Assembly: GCF_003203515.1 (NCBI RefSeq)
Contig: NZ_BGNG01000003.1
Span: 62,001-126,000 of the forward strand
Origin: Glaciecola sp. KUL10
GTDB taxonomy: Bacteria; Pseudomonadota; Gammaproteobacteria; Enterobacterales; Alteromonadaceae
Reading direction: 5' to 3'
DNA length: 64,000 nucleotides
Shown: positions 27,020-36,102 of the stretch, piece after piece
Numbering within the stretch: position 1 is the stretch's first letter
Layout of the letters: every line of letters starts with the position of its first letter
Translations under genes and position numbers: made by a program
The notes under the pieces: model-generated
The model's database searches: none
What the model was told of the DNA's origin: nothing
Seen by the model: only the letters and a program-made list of their open reading frames with translations

Positions 27020-27403
27020 TTAACCCAGACGTTCAAAAATTTTGTCTAGTTTCTCTTTGAGTGTTGCAGCAGTAAATGGTTTTACTACGTAGCCATTTAC
27101 ACCAGCTTGCGCTGCTGCCACGATTTGTTCTTTTTTAGCTTCAGCGGTCACCATCAACACTGGCAGGTGTTTAAGGCTATCGTCTGAACGAATCGCGCGA
27201 AGCAAATCAATTCCTTGCATGCCCGGCATATTCCAGTCAGTTACCACAAAGTCAAAATCACCATTTTGAAGCATTGGCAATGCAGTGCTGCCATCGTCTG
27301 CTTCTTGAATATTGGTGAAGCCCAAATCTTTAAGTAAATTTTTGATGATCCGTCTCATTGTCGAAAAGTCGTCAACAACAAGAATTTTCATATTTTTATC
27401 CAA
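27020..27403 (-). CDS. cheY: Chemotaxis response regulator CheY
   Basis: A 127-residue single receiver domain. It has the acidic pair in [10 protein letters not shown], phospho-acceptor Asp56 in [12 protein letters not shown], a switch Thr in MVTAEAKKE, and Lys in [11 protein letters not shown]. It binds FliM when phosphorylated and changes motor rotation. I keep the TTG at 27403 as start, because GGAGG stands 5 nt before it and relatives begin [15 protein letters not shown] at 27391 is the alternative. It follows fliA with a 44-bp gap, so it probably shares the flhA-flhF-flhG-fliA transcript. Confidence 0.96.
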   Translation of the reverse strand: MDKNMKILVVDDFSTMRRIIKNLLKDLGFTNIQEADDGSTALPMLQNGDFDFVVTDWNMPGMQGIDLLRAIRSDDSLKHLPVLMVTAEAKKEQIVAAAQAGVNGYVVKPFTAATLKEKLDKIFERLG

Positions 27404-27447
27404 AACCGCCTCCAGTGAGGTTTATAATCCAAAACAATTCAAAAAAA

Positions 27448-28176
27448 TTAGTCAGCTACTCGCCATGACTGCATTTTTGACTTCAATTTCAACATGGCTT
27501 GACTGTGAATTTGACTCACCCGAGATTCACTGACCTCAAGCACTTCACCAATTTCACGTAAATTTAATTCTTCATCATAGTACAGAGATAGCACAATCGC
27601 TTCACGCTCTGGTAATGTTGTTATCGCCCGAGCCAGCGCTTTCTGAAATGATCCTTGCACCATTTCTTCATATGGAGTGTTAGATCCTTTATTTTCTTCG
27701 CTGCTGAGCACGTCTTCACTCACGCCTAGGTCTTCTATTCCGATTAACTTTCCAGCATTCACTTCGTTTAACATCTGGTGATAATCTTTTAAGCTAACTT
27801 CTAACTTTTCCGCGACGTCGACGTCTCTCGCATCTCTACCCGTTTCTTTTTCGACTCGTGAGATGGCCTCAGTGATTGCGCGGCTATTTTTATGCACAGA
27901 CCTCGGTGTCCAATCGCCTTTTCTAATTTCATCAAGCATGGCACCACGAATACGAATACCTGCGAAGGTTTCGAAACTAGCGCCCTTAGAACCATCGAAA
28001 TTCTTTGCGGCCTCCAATAATCCAATCATACCTGCTTGAATTAGATCATCCACAAGGACACTTGCCGGCAATCTTGCCATTAAGTGATGAGCAATTCTCT
28101 TAACGAGAGGCGCGTGACGCTCTACTAACTGATTTTTATCAATTTGTTGTTGATATACTGCGGCTTTGTTACTCAC
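27448..28176 (-). CDS. fliA: Flagellar sigma factor FliA (sigma28)
   Basis: A 242-residue sigma factor for late flagellar genes. Region 2 is present (LVKRIAHHLMARLPASVLVDDLIQAGMIGLLEAA ... ASFETFAGIRIRGAMLDEIRKGDW), then region 3, and region 4 with the helix-turn-helix LNLREIGEVLEVSESRVSQIHSQAM. It is held by FlgM until the hook is finished. Its predicted target in this window is the sigma28 promoter before the complete flagellin. It lies 11 bp after flhG. Confidence 0.97.
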   Translation of the reverse strand: MSNKAAVYQQQIDKNQLVERHAPLVKRIAHHLMARLPASVLVDDLIQAGMIGLLEAAKNFDGSKGASFETFAGIRIRGAMLDEIRKGDWTPRSVHKNSRAITEAISRVEKETGRDARDVDVAEKLEVSLKDYHQMLNEVNAGKLIGIEDLGVSEDVLSSEENKGSNTPYEEMVQGSFQKALARAITTLPEREAIVLSLYYDEELNLREIGEVLEVSESRVSQIHSQAMLKLKSKMQSWRVAD

Positions 28177-28187
28177 TGATAAATTAC

Positions 28188-29039
28188 CTATTCGTTTCTA
28201 GATACTAACTGCTCGACAAAAAACTCTAAATGACCACCTGGGGCCGAGGGAACAGGCCAAGACATTAGTTTTTTGGAGAACTCAGTTATCGCTTCGGCTG
28301 CAGGAGATGATGGATAAGCATCAACAATCGCTGCCTGTTTGCGGACGGACTTTCTGACATTTTCATCAAACGGAATGACGCCGACTAGTTCTAACGCAAC
28401 ATCTAAGAACCTTCCGGTGACCTTTGAAAGCTTGCTAAATAACTCTTTGCCTTCTTTGCTGCTTCTAACCATATTGGCAACGACTTTAAACTTAAATACA
28501 CCATGTTCACGGTTGAGAATTTTGATGAGTGCATAAGCATCGGTCAACGACGTTGGTTCATCACAAACGACCACGACGACGTCTTGTGCGGCTCTTGAAA
28601 AGCTCATGACCATATCTGAAATACCAGCAGCGGTATCGACAATAAGTGTATCAATATCCGTTCGCAATTCACTAAATGCTCGAATTAGACCGGCATGTTC
28701 AGTCGGACTGAGCTCTGCCATAGATTGCGTTCCGGAAGTGGCCGGCGCAATTTTAACGCCATGTGGCCCAGTCACTAAAATTTCATCCAGTGTGCATTCA
28801 CCTTTGAGCACGTGAGATAAGTTTTTATCAACACGTAATCCTAATAGCACATCGACATTGGCTAACCCTAAGTCAGCGTCTAGCACCATGACTCTTCGAC
28901 CTTGTTTGGCCAGTGAAATTGCAGTGTTTAAAGTGATATTAGTTTTGCCAACACCACCCTTACCACCTGTGACTGCAACAACTTTGATAAGCTTAGTTTG
29001 ATTCATTTTTCGTAAACTACTCGCTTGGTCGACAATCAT
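28188..29039 (-). CDS. flhG: Flagellar number regulator FlhG (FleN)
   Basis: A 283-residue MinD-like ATPase limiting polar flagella to one. The deviant Walker A is VTGGKGGVGKTNITLNTA (about 24-41), the second motif is VLDADLGLANVDVLLGL, and the C-terminal amphipathic helix KKLMSWPVPSAPGGHLEFFVEQLV probably targets the membrane. In relatives it binds FlrA/FleQ and restrains its ATPase. The start overlaps the flhF stop as ATGA. Confidence 0.95.
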   Translation of the reverse strand: MIVDQASSLRKMNQTKLIKVVAVTGGKGGVGKTNITLNTAISLAKQGRRVMVLDADLGLANVDVLLGLRVDKNLSHVLKGECTLDEILVTGPHGVKIAPATSGTQSMAELSPTEHAGLIRAFSELRTDIDTLIVDTAAGISDMVMSFSRAAQDVVVVVCDEPTSLTDAYALIKILNREHGVFKFKVVANMVRSSKEGKELFSKLSKVTGRFLDVALELVGVIPFDENVRKSVRKQAAIVDAYPSSPAAEAITEFSKKLMSWPVPSAPGGHLEFFVEQLVSRNE

Positions 29040-30475
29040 ATTGCACGGACTGCTTCGGTTAGTTTTGATGGCGTAGTATGCGCTAATCCATACTTTTTAT
29101 AAAGCTTTGCAGCCACCATGGTTAAGTTTTTTGCATCTGCTAACTTAATATCTTCAGGAACTCTTTGTCCATCAGTAACATAGTTCAAAGGCAGGTCATT
29201 TTCAATTACAACACTTAAGGCTTCACCTAAACTATAGCATTCATCCAATTTACTCAAGATGCAGCCGTTTAATTGCACATTATCGTAAGCGCTAATTGTT
29301 TGATTTAAAACCTGATATTGAGCACCTGCAGGTAATACTAAATACTTTTTAACCTGTAAAGACAAGTCTTTTTCGTAATCGTCTAGTTGAGAGATGAGCC
29401 TCTCATCTCGTTGACTAAAGCCTGCAGTATCAATGAGCACCAATTTCTTGTGTCTCAATTGATATAAATAATGGTTTAATTCTTCAGAGTTTTGCGCCTT
29501 TTTTACCGCGCAGCCTATGATTTTCCCGTAAGTCGCCAATTGTTCGTACGCAGCTATACGATAAGTATCAATAGTGATCATGGCCACTTGGTCTGCACCA
29601 TATTTTTGCGCATATTTAGCGGCTAATTTCGCGACAGTTGTTGTTTTACCCGTACCTGTTGGTCCGACTAATGCGACAACGCCGGACTGCTGCAAAATTT
29701 CATTTCCACCAATTTGTAGACGATTGGCTAAGAGATTCAGCGTGTAATGCCAAGCTTTATTTTCTTCAATCCGTTTAGGAACAAAACCGACTAGCTGCTG
29801 CGCTAATTCATCACTAATCCCCATACCGCTTAGCTTATTTGATAAATAGGAATGCATAGGGTTGCTGCGTCGTTTTTTCTCATCTGATAAACCAGATACC
29901 TGGAACTGCAGAACATTACGTATTGAAGCTAACTCTTCTTTGATCGAAGTTAACTCCGTTTGACTGCTTTCACTCTCTGTAGCATCCAGAAGATCCGAGG
30001 CTTGACTATTACTAACGGCTTCACTGTAAAATTCATCAGTACTTTTACTCACCGGCGTTCTTACATAGTCATTAGTTAAACGAGACTCACTCTGACGTTT
30101 CTCCATCGGCTCATCTAGATTATATGATCGCGCTAGGCCTGAAGAACGTTCAACCCGTTCAGGTACATCAGTGAGGCTCGCTTTGTTTTGTTTTTCAAGC
30201 AAGGCTTTTAAACTATCAGGTCCATCATCGCCAATAATATCACGAAGACTGGGTGTTGAAGTCTTTCCTGACTTTTTGTTTTCATCGGCCAATGAAACCC
30301 GGTGAACGGGGGATGCTTGAGTTTGAATTTCGGTTTCTTTATCAACCGCAACAACAAGCTCAACGCCGCCATTCACTTTTTTGTTAGACATAATGACAGC
30401 GTCGCCACCCAACTCGTCTTTGACTTGTTTGAGCGCTTCTCGCATATCTTTGCCAAAAAAACGTCTAATTTTCAT
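29036..30475 (-). CDS. flhF: Flagellar placement GTPase FlhF
   Basis: A 479-residue SRP-type GTPase that marks the pole where the flagellum is built. It has an N-terminal basic B domain (MKIRRFFGKDMREALKQVKDELG), a long variable linker (about 60-190), an N domain, and a G domain with P-loop VALVGPTGTGKTTTVAKLAA. The G domain also has IDTYRIAAYEQLATYG and DTAGFSQRD, followed by SKLDE. It lies 32 bp after flhA and overlaps flhG by 4 nt. Confidence 0.96.
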   Translation of the reverse strand: MKIRRFFGKDMREALKQVKDELGGDAVIMSNKKVNGGVELVVAVDKETEIQTQASPVHRVSLADENKKSGKTSTPSLRDIIGDDGPDSLKALLEKQNKASLTDVPERVERSSGLARSYNLDEPMEKRQSESRLTNDYVRTPVSKSTDEFYSEAVSNSQASDLLDATESESSQTELTSIKEELASIRNVLQFQVSGLSDEKKRRSNPMHSYLSNKLSGMGISDELAQQLVGFVPKRIEENKAWHYTLNLLANRLQIGGNEILQQSGVVALVGPTGTGKTTTVAKLAAKYAQKYGADQVAMITIDTYRIAAYEQLATYGKIIGCAVKKAQNSEELNHYLYQLRHKKLVLIDTAGFSQRDERLISQLDDYEKDLSLQVKKYLVLPAGAQYQVLNQTISAYDNVQLNGCILSKLDECYSLGEALSVVIENDLPLNYVTDGQRVPEDIKLADAKNLTMVAAKLYKKYGLAHTTPSKLTEAVRAI

Positions 30476-30507
30476 AATGTCCTCGTCAACATCTCTTTGA
30501 TGTCAGT

Positions 30508-32607
30508 TTATTGACCAACTGATGACACAATTTTGATTTGTTTATCATCAGGAATTTCTTGATACGAAAGTACATGTAAGCCGCTGACTGCATTTTTCAA
30601 AAATCTTGATAAAACGGGTCTCAACATGCCTGACGTTAGTAAAACAGAAGGCTCACCTGCTAGCTCTTGCTGCTGACTAGCTTCACTCAACGACTCTTGA
30701 AGTTTTTCAGCCAGTCCAGGTTCAATACCAGAGCCGTCTTCCCCACCTGCCTGAAGAGACTGATGCAACATCTGTTCCAATTCAGGCGCCAAAGCAATAA
30801 CGGGTATCTCATTGTTACCATTGGTTATTTCTTGAACGATCAAACGTTTAAGCGCGATACGCAATGCCGAAACTAACACATCGGGATCTTGGCTCTTCGG
30901 CCCATACTCAGCAAGTGTTTGACAAATTGTACGCATATCACGAATAGGTACACCTTCGTAGAGCAGTGTTTGGAGGACTTTAACCATTGTACTTAGCGAC
31001 AAAATGTCGGGCACTAGGCCTTCAACTAATTTAGGGTTTGATTTTTCTAACATATCCAACAATTGCTGTACTTCTTCGTGTCCAAGTAATTGATACGCGT
31101 TGGTAGTGAGAAGTTGAGAAAGATGTGTGGCTACAACTGTCGCTGCATCAACAACGGTATAACCAAGTGTTTGCGCATGGTCGCGTTGATTCGGTTTAAT
31201 CCAGACAGCATCTAAACCAAACGCTGGATCTTTGGTTGCAGTGCCTTCCAACTTCCCGAAGACCTGGCCAGGGTTTATAGCCAACTCGGCATCATGGCTA
31301 ATTTCTGCATCACCAATAGTGACCCCCATCATTGAAATAGTATAAGCGTTTGGTGCAAAGTCTAGATTATCTCTAATGTGAACGGGCGGTACCAAAAAGC
31401 CGAGCTCTTGTGACAGTTTTTTCCGTACTCCTTTAATTCTTGTCAATAATTCGCCACCTTGCGACTTATCAACCAACGGAATTAGGCGGTATCCGACTTC
31501 CAACCCAATGGTGTCGACTTGATGAACATCATCCCAATTCAATTCTTTTATTTCAGCTGGCCCACCAATTTCTTTTGGCATAGTCTCAACCAATGCCGCT
31601 TCCTCTGCCAGTTTCTTGGCAGCGTAGTCGCGATAATATGCATATCCACCAACTGCGAAAGAAAATGTTAAAAATGCGAAATGAGGCATGCCTGGCACAA
31701 TCCCCATGACAAATAAAATCGCTGAAGTGATGTAAAGTGCTTTCCGATTAGATAGTTGTTCGCTTATCTCAGCGCCCATTTCTTGCGTTTCATTTTCGCG
31801 TGTGACAATGATGGCAGTGGCTACTGATAATAATAACGAAGGAATTTGAGCAACAAGTCCATCACCGATCGTCAAAATAGTGTAAACCTCCATTGCATTG
31901 CCAAATGACAATGAGTGTTGGTACATACCGATAAATAATCCGCCGACAATGTTGATCAACATAATAAATAGGCCGGCTATTGCGTCGCCTTTCACAAATT
32001 TTGATGCACCGTCCATCGAGCCATAAAAATCTGCCTCAGTGGTAATTTCTTCACGTCGCTGCCTTGCTTGATCTTGGTCGATATAACCTGCATTTAGATC
32101 AGCATCAATTGCCATTTGCTTACCGGGCATCGCATCCAAGGTAAAGCGAGCGTTAACCTCCGAGATACGCCCAGCGCCCTCAGTCACTACTTTAAAGTTG
32201 ATGATAAGTAAGATTGCAAACACCACCACACCAACCGCATAGTTACCACCAATAACAACTTCACCAAACGCCTGAATCACTTTACCCGCAGAATCACCGC
32301 CTTCATGGCCATAGAGCAATACGATTCGAGTAGAAGCAACATTCAACGCAAGACGTAAAACTGTCGCGACTAACAACACAAGCGGGAAAATACCGAAATC
32401 AATTGGACGTTTTGTAAAGACACAAACCAAAATAATCACAAGAGAAAGTGCAATATTAAAGCTAAAAAGCACATCCAAAAGAATCGGTGGCATCGGCAAG
32501 ATAACCATACCCATCAAGGCCAAGACCACTATCGGTGCCCCTAAGCCTGCGGTAAACGTTTTAAGCTGATTTCGATCTATTTTCTGAAAAGCGGTGGATA
32601 ACTGCAT
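30508..32607 (-). CDS. flhA: Flagellar export gate protein FlhA
   Basis: A 699-residue central export-gate subunit. The N-terminal half has about eight membrane helices and the FHIPEP signature region (ALVVLLVATVLRLALNVASTRIVL equivalent, then DAMPGKQMAIDADLNAGYID). The C-terminal cytoplasmic ring docks chaperone-substrate complexes. It forms a nonameric ring in the basal body. It is separated from flhB by 502 bp of repeats, but a sigma54-like promoter lies about 45 bp upstream, so it probably starts its own transcript with flhF, flhG, fliA and che genes. The ribosome site is weak. Confidence 0.96.
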   Translation of the reverse strand: MQLSTAFQKIDRNQLKTFTAGLGAPIVVLALMGMVILPMPPILLDVLFSFNIALSLVIILVCVFTKRPIDFGIFPLVLLVATVLRLALNVASTRIVLLYGHEGGDSAGKVIQAFGEVVIGGNYAVGVVVFAILLIINFKVVTEGAGRISEVNARFTLDAMPGKQMAIDADLNAGYIDQDQARQRREEITTEADFYGSMDGASKFVKGDAIAGLFIMLINIVGGLFIGMYQHSLSFGNAMEVYTILTIGDGLVAQIPSLLLSVATAIIVTRENETQEMGAEISEQLSNRKALYITSAILFVMGIVPGMPHFAFLTFSFAVGGYAYYRDYAAKKLAEEAALVETMPKEIGGPAEIKELNWDDVHQVDTIGLEVGYRLIPLVDKSQGGELLTRIKGVRKKLSQELGFLVPPVHIRDNLDFAPNAYTISMMGVTIGDAEISHDAELAINPGQVFGKLEGTATKDPAFGLDAVWIKPNQRDHAQTLGYTVVDAATVVATHLSQLLTTNAYQLLGHEEVQQLLDMLEKSNPKLVEGLVPDILSLSTMVKVLQTLLYEGVPIRDMRTICQTLAEYGPKSQDPDVLVSALRIALKRLIVQEITNGNNEIPVIALAPELEQMLHQSLQAGGEDGSGIEPGLAEKLQESLSEASQQQELAGEPSVLLTSGMLRPVLSRFLKNAVSGLHVLSYQEIPDDKQIKIVSSVGQ

Positions 32608-32650
32608 ATACCAATTTTTTGACGTGTGGTTTTATTCTGATAGAGGTATT

Positions 32651-32665
32651 TCAACTAACGTGCCA
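32651..32665 (-). promoter_or_regulatory. Probable sigma54 promoter for flhA
   Basis: Read on the minus strand: TGGCACG, TTAG, TTGA. The -24 half is perfect and the -12 half has GA in place of the usual GC, at the exact 10-bp spacing. Transcription would start about 33 nt before the flhA ATG. It lies between flhA and the repeat mosaic, restoring expression downstream of it. Confidence 0.55.
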
Positions 32666-32691
32666 AATGGTTGAGCTTGTTATTAAAAGGT

Positions 32692-32766
32692 GGAGTGCGG
32701 TGGCGGATGTTAGGTTTACTATGTTCCAACGAGGTTCCATTTTTCAAGGGAATGACGTTTCTTCGG
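32692..32766. repeat. Truncated composite repeat: junction-element end plus TTCCC hairpin copy B
   Basis: GGAGTGCGGTGG at 32692 equals the right end of element A1 near 20610. It is followed by GATGTTAGG, CTATGTTCCAACGAGG and the imperfect hairpin TTCCATT...AAGGGAA. The same order of blocks recurs 336-338 bp further on (33028-33095), so this is the remnant of an imperfect tandem duplication whose first junction element is lost. Confidence 0.65.
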
Positions 32767-32810
32767 TGTTATATTTGTTTGTGACGATTCTTTGTTGTTG
32801 CAAGTTTAAT

Positions 32811-32838
32811 CCTCATTCCTTCGTAGGAAGGAATCTCG
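32811..32838. repeat. CATTCC hairpin in the flhA-flhB mosaic
   Basis: ATTCCTTC, GTAG, GAAGGAAT forms a perfect 8-bp stem (32815-32834) inside the mosaic. Its ends (CTCATTCC, GGAATCTC) resemble the TTCCC repeat ends with a different stem. Confidence 0.6.
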
Positions 32839-32876
32839 CAAATCAACAGCCAATCCAATCAAACTATCGAGCAATC

Positions 32877-33048
32877 ATTACCAAAGAACATTCAGCGCGT
32901 CAGATGAGCGTTTCCCCTTTATAAAATCTTGTGCCACAAGGACGTGGCGCTAGAAACGGGCATGGATGCCGTAAAGTGGTTTTATAAAGGGAAAATGCTC
33001 ATCTGGCAAAAGCTGAATATGGCTTACGGAGAGTGGTGGTTGATGTTT
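32877..33048. repeat. Structured three-way-junction element, copy A2
   Basis: The second copy of the element at 20461-20628, same orientation. ATTCAGC (32890-32896) pairs with GCTGAAT. A 21-bp stem (32906-32926 with 32980-33000) has 19 Watson-Crick pairs, one G-T and one C-A. Inside are GTGCCAC/GTGGCGC (32931-32950) and GGCAT GG ATGCC (32959-32970). Compared with A1, six outer-stem positions changed on both sides so that pairing is kept, and the small hairpin changed one G-C to A-T and one T-A to T-G. It is located between flhB and flhA. Confidence 0.85.
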
Positions 33049-33059
33049 AGAGATTGCTA

Positions 33060-33095
33060 TGTTCCAAGGAGGTTCCCGCATGTGCGGGAACGATG
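33060..33095. repeat. TTCCC hairpin repeat, copy C
   Basis: GTTCCAAGGAG, then a perfect 9-bp stem GTTCCCGCA, TG, TGCGGGAAC (33072-33091). It lies 15 bp from the flhB stop and could also act as a stem in the flhB 3' end, but no T-run follows. Confidence 0.7.
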
Positions 33096-33109
33096 GTGAT
33101 GAGTGGCGT

Positions 33110-34240
33110 TTATCGGCGTAACTCTGGTGGGATATCAAACTCTTTCTTGAGCGGTTTAGGACGCTTGCCCTTGCCTTTCTTATAAGCCTTAAGCTGATAG
33201 ACATAAGCCAGTACTTGAGCAACCGCCATAAACAACTTATGCGGAATCTCCTGATTAGCTTCAGTTGAATAATAAATAGCACGTGCAAGCATGGGTGACT
33301 CAATGATTGGGATGCCATGTGCGCCACCAATCTTACGAATGTGCATCGCTAACTCATCAATTCCCTTAGCAACTAATACTGGCGCTCGCTCACCATTATC
33401 TTCATATTTTAAGGCTACAGAATAGTGAGTTGGGTTGGTTACAATGACATCTGCACTTGGCACGTCTTGCATCATGCGATTCGCAGAGGCTTGATATTGT
33501 AGACGGCGAATACGCCCTTTGGTTTGTGGGTCACCTTCTGAATTTTTACGCTCATCTTTCACTTCCTGAAGGGTCATTTTCATTTCTTTGTGGTGCTTAT
33601 GACTTTGAAACGGTACATCAATGATTGCGATTGGTATCATTCCCAAACACAACAACAGAAAAGCCCATTCAATCATCTCTAGGGCGTGGAATATGCTTAA
33701 AGGATAGAGTTCCATATCAAGATGCAAAGCTTCGTCTTTAAAGACTATTAAGGAAATATAAGCCATCAACATAATGACACCGACTTTGGCGATGCCTTTG
33801 AGTAATTCAACTAAGGCTTCGACGCCAAACATGCGTTTAAACCCTTGTACTGGGCTTAAACGATTGGCTTTGGGGGCCGCAGACTGCCAAGTAAAGTTAA
33901 ATCCCCCCATCGCGATATTGCCATAAAAGCCACCGACAAGAGCGATAACCATAAAAATCAAAACAGGCGTTGATGATTCTGATACCGACATGTCCAAGAT
34001 TTGAAACATGTGGTCTTTGTCGTAAGTCTCATCCCGCGAAAGGATGAATGAACGCCTGAAAACCGTATACATCGCGCTGGCGAGCATTGAGCCAATGGAT
34101 AAAAGGGCAACTGCGCTAGAAATCAACACGAGTGTCGTAGATAGTTCTTTGGAACGGGCGATCTGGCCTTTTTTTCGGGCGTCTTCGAGTTTTTTCGCCG
34201 TGGGTTCTTCCGTTTTTTCAAACGAATCATTATCAGCCAT
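33110..34240 (-). CDS. flhB: Flagellar export switch protein FlhB
   Basis: A 376-residue export-gate subunit that switches secretion from hook to filament. An N-terminal basic leader (EEPTAKKLEDARKKGQIARSKEL) is followed by four membrane helices (about 35-60, 90-110, 150-170, 185-210). The cytoplasmic domain has the autocleavage site N269-P-T-H in VIVTNPTHYSVALKY. It lies 45 bp after fliR. FliK, encoded upstream in the locus, controls its switch. Confidence 0.96.
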   Translation of the reverse strand: MADNDSFEKTEEPTAKKLEDARKKGQIARSKELSTTLVLISSAVALLSIGSMLASAMYTVFRRSFILSRDETYDKDHMFQILDMSVSESSTPVLIFMVIALVGGFYGNIAMGGFNFTWQSAAPKANRLSPVQGFKRMFGVEALVELLKGIAKVGVIMLMAYISLIVFKDEALHLDMELYPLSIFHALEMIEWAFLLLCLGMIPIAIIDVPFQSHKHHKEMKMTLQEVKDERKNSEGDPQTKGRIRRLQYQASANRMMQDVPSADVIVTNPTHYSVALKYEDNGERAPVLVAKGIDELAMHIRKIGGAHGIPIIESPMLARAIYYSTEANQEIPHKLFMAVAQVLAYVYQLKAYKKGKGKRPKPLKKEFDIPPELRR

Positions 34241-34285
34241 GAATAACTCCCCCTTTACTGCGTAGGCGTGTTATGAACACACTCT

Positions 34286-35065
34286 TTATGAGCATATTGT
34301 CAGTAACTCACACATGAACTGCTGTCCACGTTGCCAATGTTGTTGAAAGTGGAATGTTTGGTTGGTCAACGTAATATAGATGATCACCAAACCCATGATT
34401 TGGGCGATTGAGAAGCCTAAACTGAATATATTTAACTGGGGTGCCGCTTTAGTCATGACGCCAAAAGCTAGGTTGACGATTAGTAGCGATACAATCGGCG
34501 CTAAAGCGATGGTCAGTGCCATAATAAACATCCAGCCTCCCCAGTGCGCAATATCTTTAAGTTGCGTTGGGCTAAACCAAGATTCAGCGACTGGGAATGC
34601 TTCAAAACTCATGACGATCATTTGAATCATGGCTAAATGCCCGTCGACCGTCCAGAAAATAAGTGTTGCTAATATCAAATAGAATTGACCGACAGCTGGC
34701 ACATTAACACCATTCATCGGATCAACGATTGACGCAAAACCCAAACCTGTCTGCATTGCGATAATTTGACCAGCAAGCACAAAAGTCTCGAGTACCATCA
34801 TTGAGATAAAACCAATCGCAACGCCAATCAGTAGCTCTTTTATTACCAGTAAAAATGCGCCTAGATTTACCAAATCATCAATTGGCACCGGCGGCACAAC
34901 AGGCACAATCATCAGAGTTAACATAACGGTTAATAGCGTTCTTACCGGAACCGAAATGGTTCTTGCACTCAAGCCCACCATAGCAGCAAATAAACCAGAT
35001 ATACGCATGAAGGGCAGCATATAGTCTGACAAAAAATTCATGATGGTGCTGGACAAAATATCCAC
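34286..35065 (-). CDS. fliR: Flagellar export gate protein FliR
   Basis: A 259-residue hydrophobic protein with about six membrane segments, starting MDILSSTIMNFLSDYMLPFMRISGLF. It forms the FliP5-FliQ4-FliR1 export core. The family region GEFVLAGQIIAMQTGLGF is present as ETFVLAGQIIAMQTGLGFAS. It is 3 bp after fliQ, in the usual fliPQR-flhB order. Confidence 0.94.
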   Translation of the reverse strand: MDILSSTIMNFLSDYMLPFMRISGLFAAMVGLSARTISVPVRTLLTVMLTLMIVPVVPPVPIDDLVNLGAFLLVIKELLIGVAIGFISMMVLETFVLAGQIIAMQTGLGFASIVDPMNGVNVPAVGQFYLILATLIFWTVDGHLAMIQMIVMSFEAFPVAESWFSPTQLKDIAHWGGWMFIMALTIALAPIVSLLIVNLAFGVMTKAAPQLNIFSLGFSIAQIMGLVIIYITLTNQTFHFQQHWQRGQQFMCELLTICS

Positions 35066-35068
35066 GGA

Positions 35069-35338
35069 TTAGCCTACGACCTGCGGAATGCTATCGACCA
35101 TGAAAAAGGTAAAATCCATCATCTTTTGTACGATCCAATTACCGCCCCAACTCAATACGAGTAAGGTAATAAGTAGACGCGGTAAAAAACTCATGGTTTG
35201 CTCATTGATCGACGTCGCTGCCTGAAAAACCGCTACGACTAAACCCACCACTAGGCCAGGCAGAATGACAAATGAAACAATCACAATTACAATAAACATC
35301 GATTCTTGTAGGATTTCGACAAACAATTCAGGTGACAT
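35069..35338 (-). CDS. fliQ: Flagellar export gate protein FliQ
   Basis: An 89-residue protein with two membrane helices (about 13-40 and 52-76), part of the FliPQR core. I start at ATG 35338 (MSPELFVEILQE), one base after the fliP stop, which gives exactly the usual 89 residues. An extension to 35368 would overlap fliP without support. Confidence 0.94.
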   Translation of the reverse strand: MSPELFVEILQESMFIVIVIVSFVILPGLVVGLVVAVFQAATSINEQTMSFLPRLLITLLVLSWGGNWIVQKMMDFTFFMVDSIPQVVG

Positions 35339-35339
35339 G

Positions 35340-36089
35340 TCAGACTCCCATCCCAAAGCTGGTCGCAATAGTACCGAATATCAAATTCCAGCCATCGACT
35401 AATACAAAGAGCATGAGTTTGAATGGCAGTGAAACAATCATAGGCGATAACATCATCATACCCATTGCCATCAAAATTGACGCTACGACCAAATCCAATA
35501 TCAAAAAAGGAATGAATAACATAAAGCCTATTTGAAACGCAGTTTTTAATTCACTGGTGACAAAAGCAGGAATTAACACGGTCAGTGGTACATCAGCAGG
35601 ATCGTCATATAAATCCTCATAACCGCCAATTCTGACAAAAGTTTCTAAATCCTTGACGCGTGTCTGAGAGAGCATAAATTCTCGCATCGGTAATTTAGCT
35701 GCTTCAAACGCTTGTTTAGAAGTCATCGTTTCTTCTAAATAGGGTTGTAATGCCGTTTCGTTAACTTCTTCAAAGACGGGCGCCATGATGAACATGGATA
35801 AAAACAAACTGATACCAATTAAAATTTGGTTTGACGGGGATTGTTGAAGACCAATCGCCTGACGCAAAATAGACAGCACAACAATGATCCGCGTAAACGA
35901 AGTCATCATCATGATAAACGCAGGTATAAGGCTTAGCGCCGACATAATAAACAAGGCTTGAAGCGTCATTGAATATTCTTGGTCACCATCTGCGTTTGTG
36001 CTGACAGTAACCGCTTCTATGCCTTGTGCTATTGCTTCTAAGGGCGTTAATAAGAAAAGGCCCAAAAGTAAGAAGTTTTTAAACATCAT
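35340..36089 (-). CDS. fliP: Flagellar export gate protein FliP
   Basis: About 249 residues, with an N-terminal cleavable signal ([22 protein letters not shown]) and about four membrane helices, including [33 protein letters not shown]. Five copies form the narrow export pore with FliQ and FliR. I choose ATG 36089 (or 36086, next codon) because the signal peptide begins there; a longer frame to 36212 overlaps fliO and lacks family similarity. Confidence 0.93.
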   Translation of the reverse strand: MMFKNFLLLGLFLLTPLEAIAQGIEAVTVSTNADGDQEYSMTLQALFIMSALSLIPAFIMMMTSFTRIIVVLSILRQAIGLQQSPSNQILIGISLFLSMFIMAPVFEEVNETALQPYLEETMTSKQAFEAAKLPMREFMLSQTRVKDLETFVRIGGYEDLYDDPADVPLTVLIPAFVTSELKTAFQIGFMLFIPFLILDLVVASILMAMGMMMLSPMIVSLPFKLMLFVLVDGWNLIFGTIATSFGMGV

Positions 36090-36102
36090 AAAGACTCGTC
36101 CA

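Noticed and set aside
20461..33048. CRISPR array interpretation of the repeated elements
   Set aside because: There are only isolated copies far apart, with no regular spacers and no cas genes.
32950..33330. A 126-residue minus-strand reading frame overlapping the flhB end
   Set aside because: It is out of frame with flhB, runs into the A2 element and has no recognisable domain.
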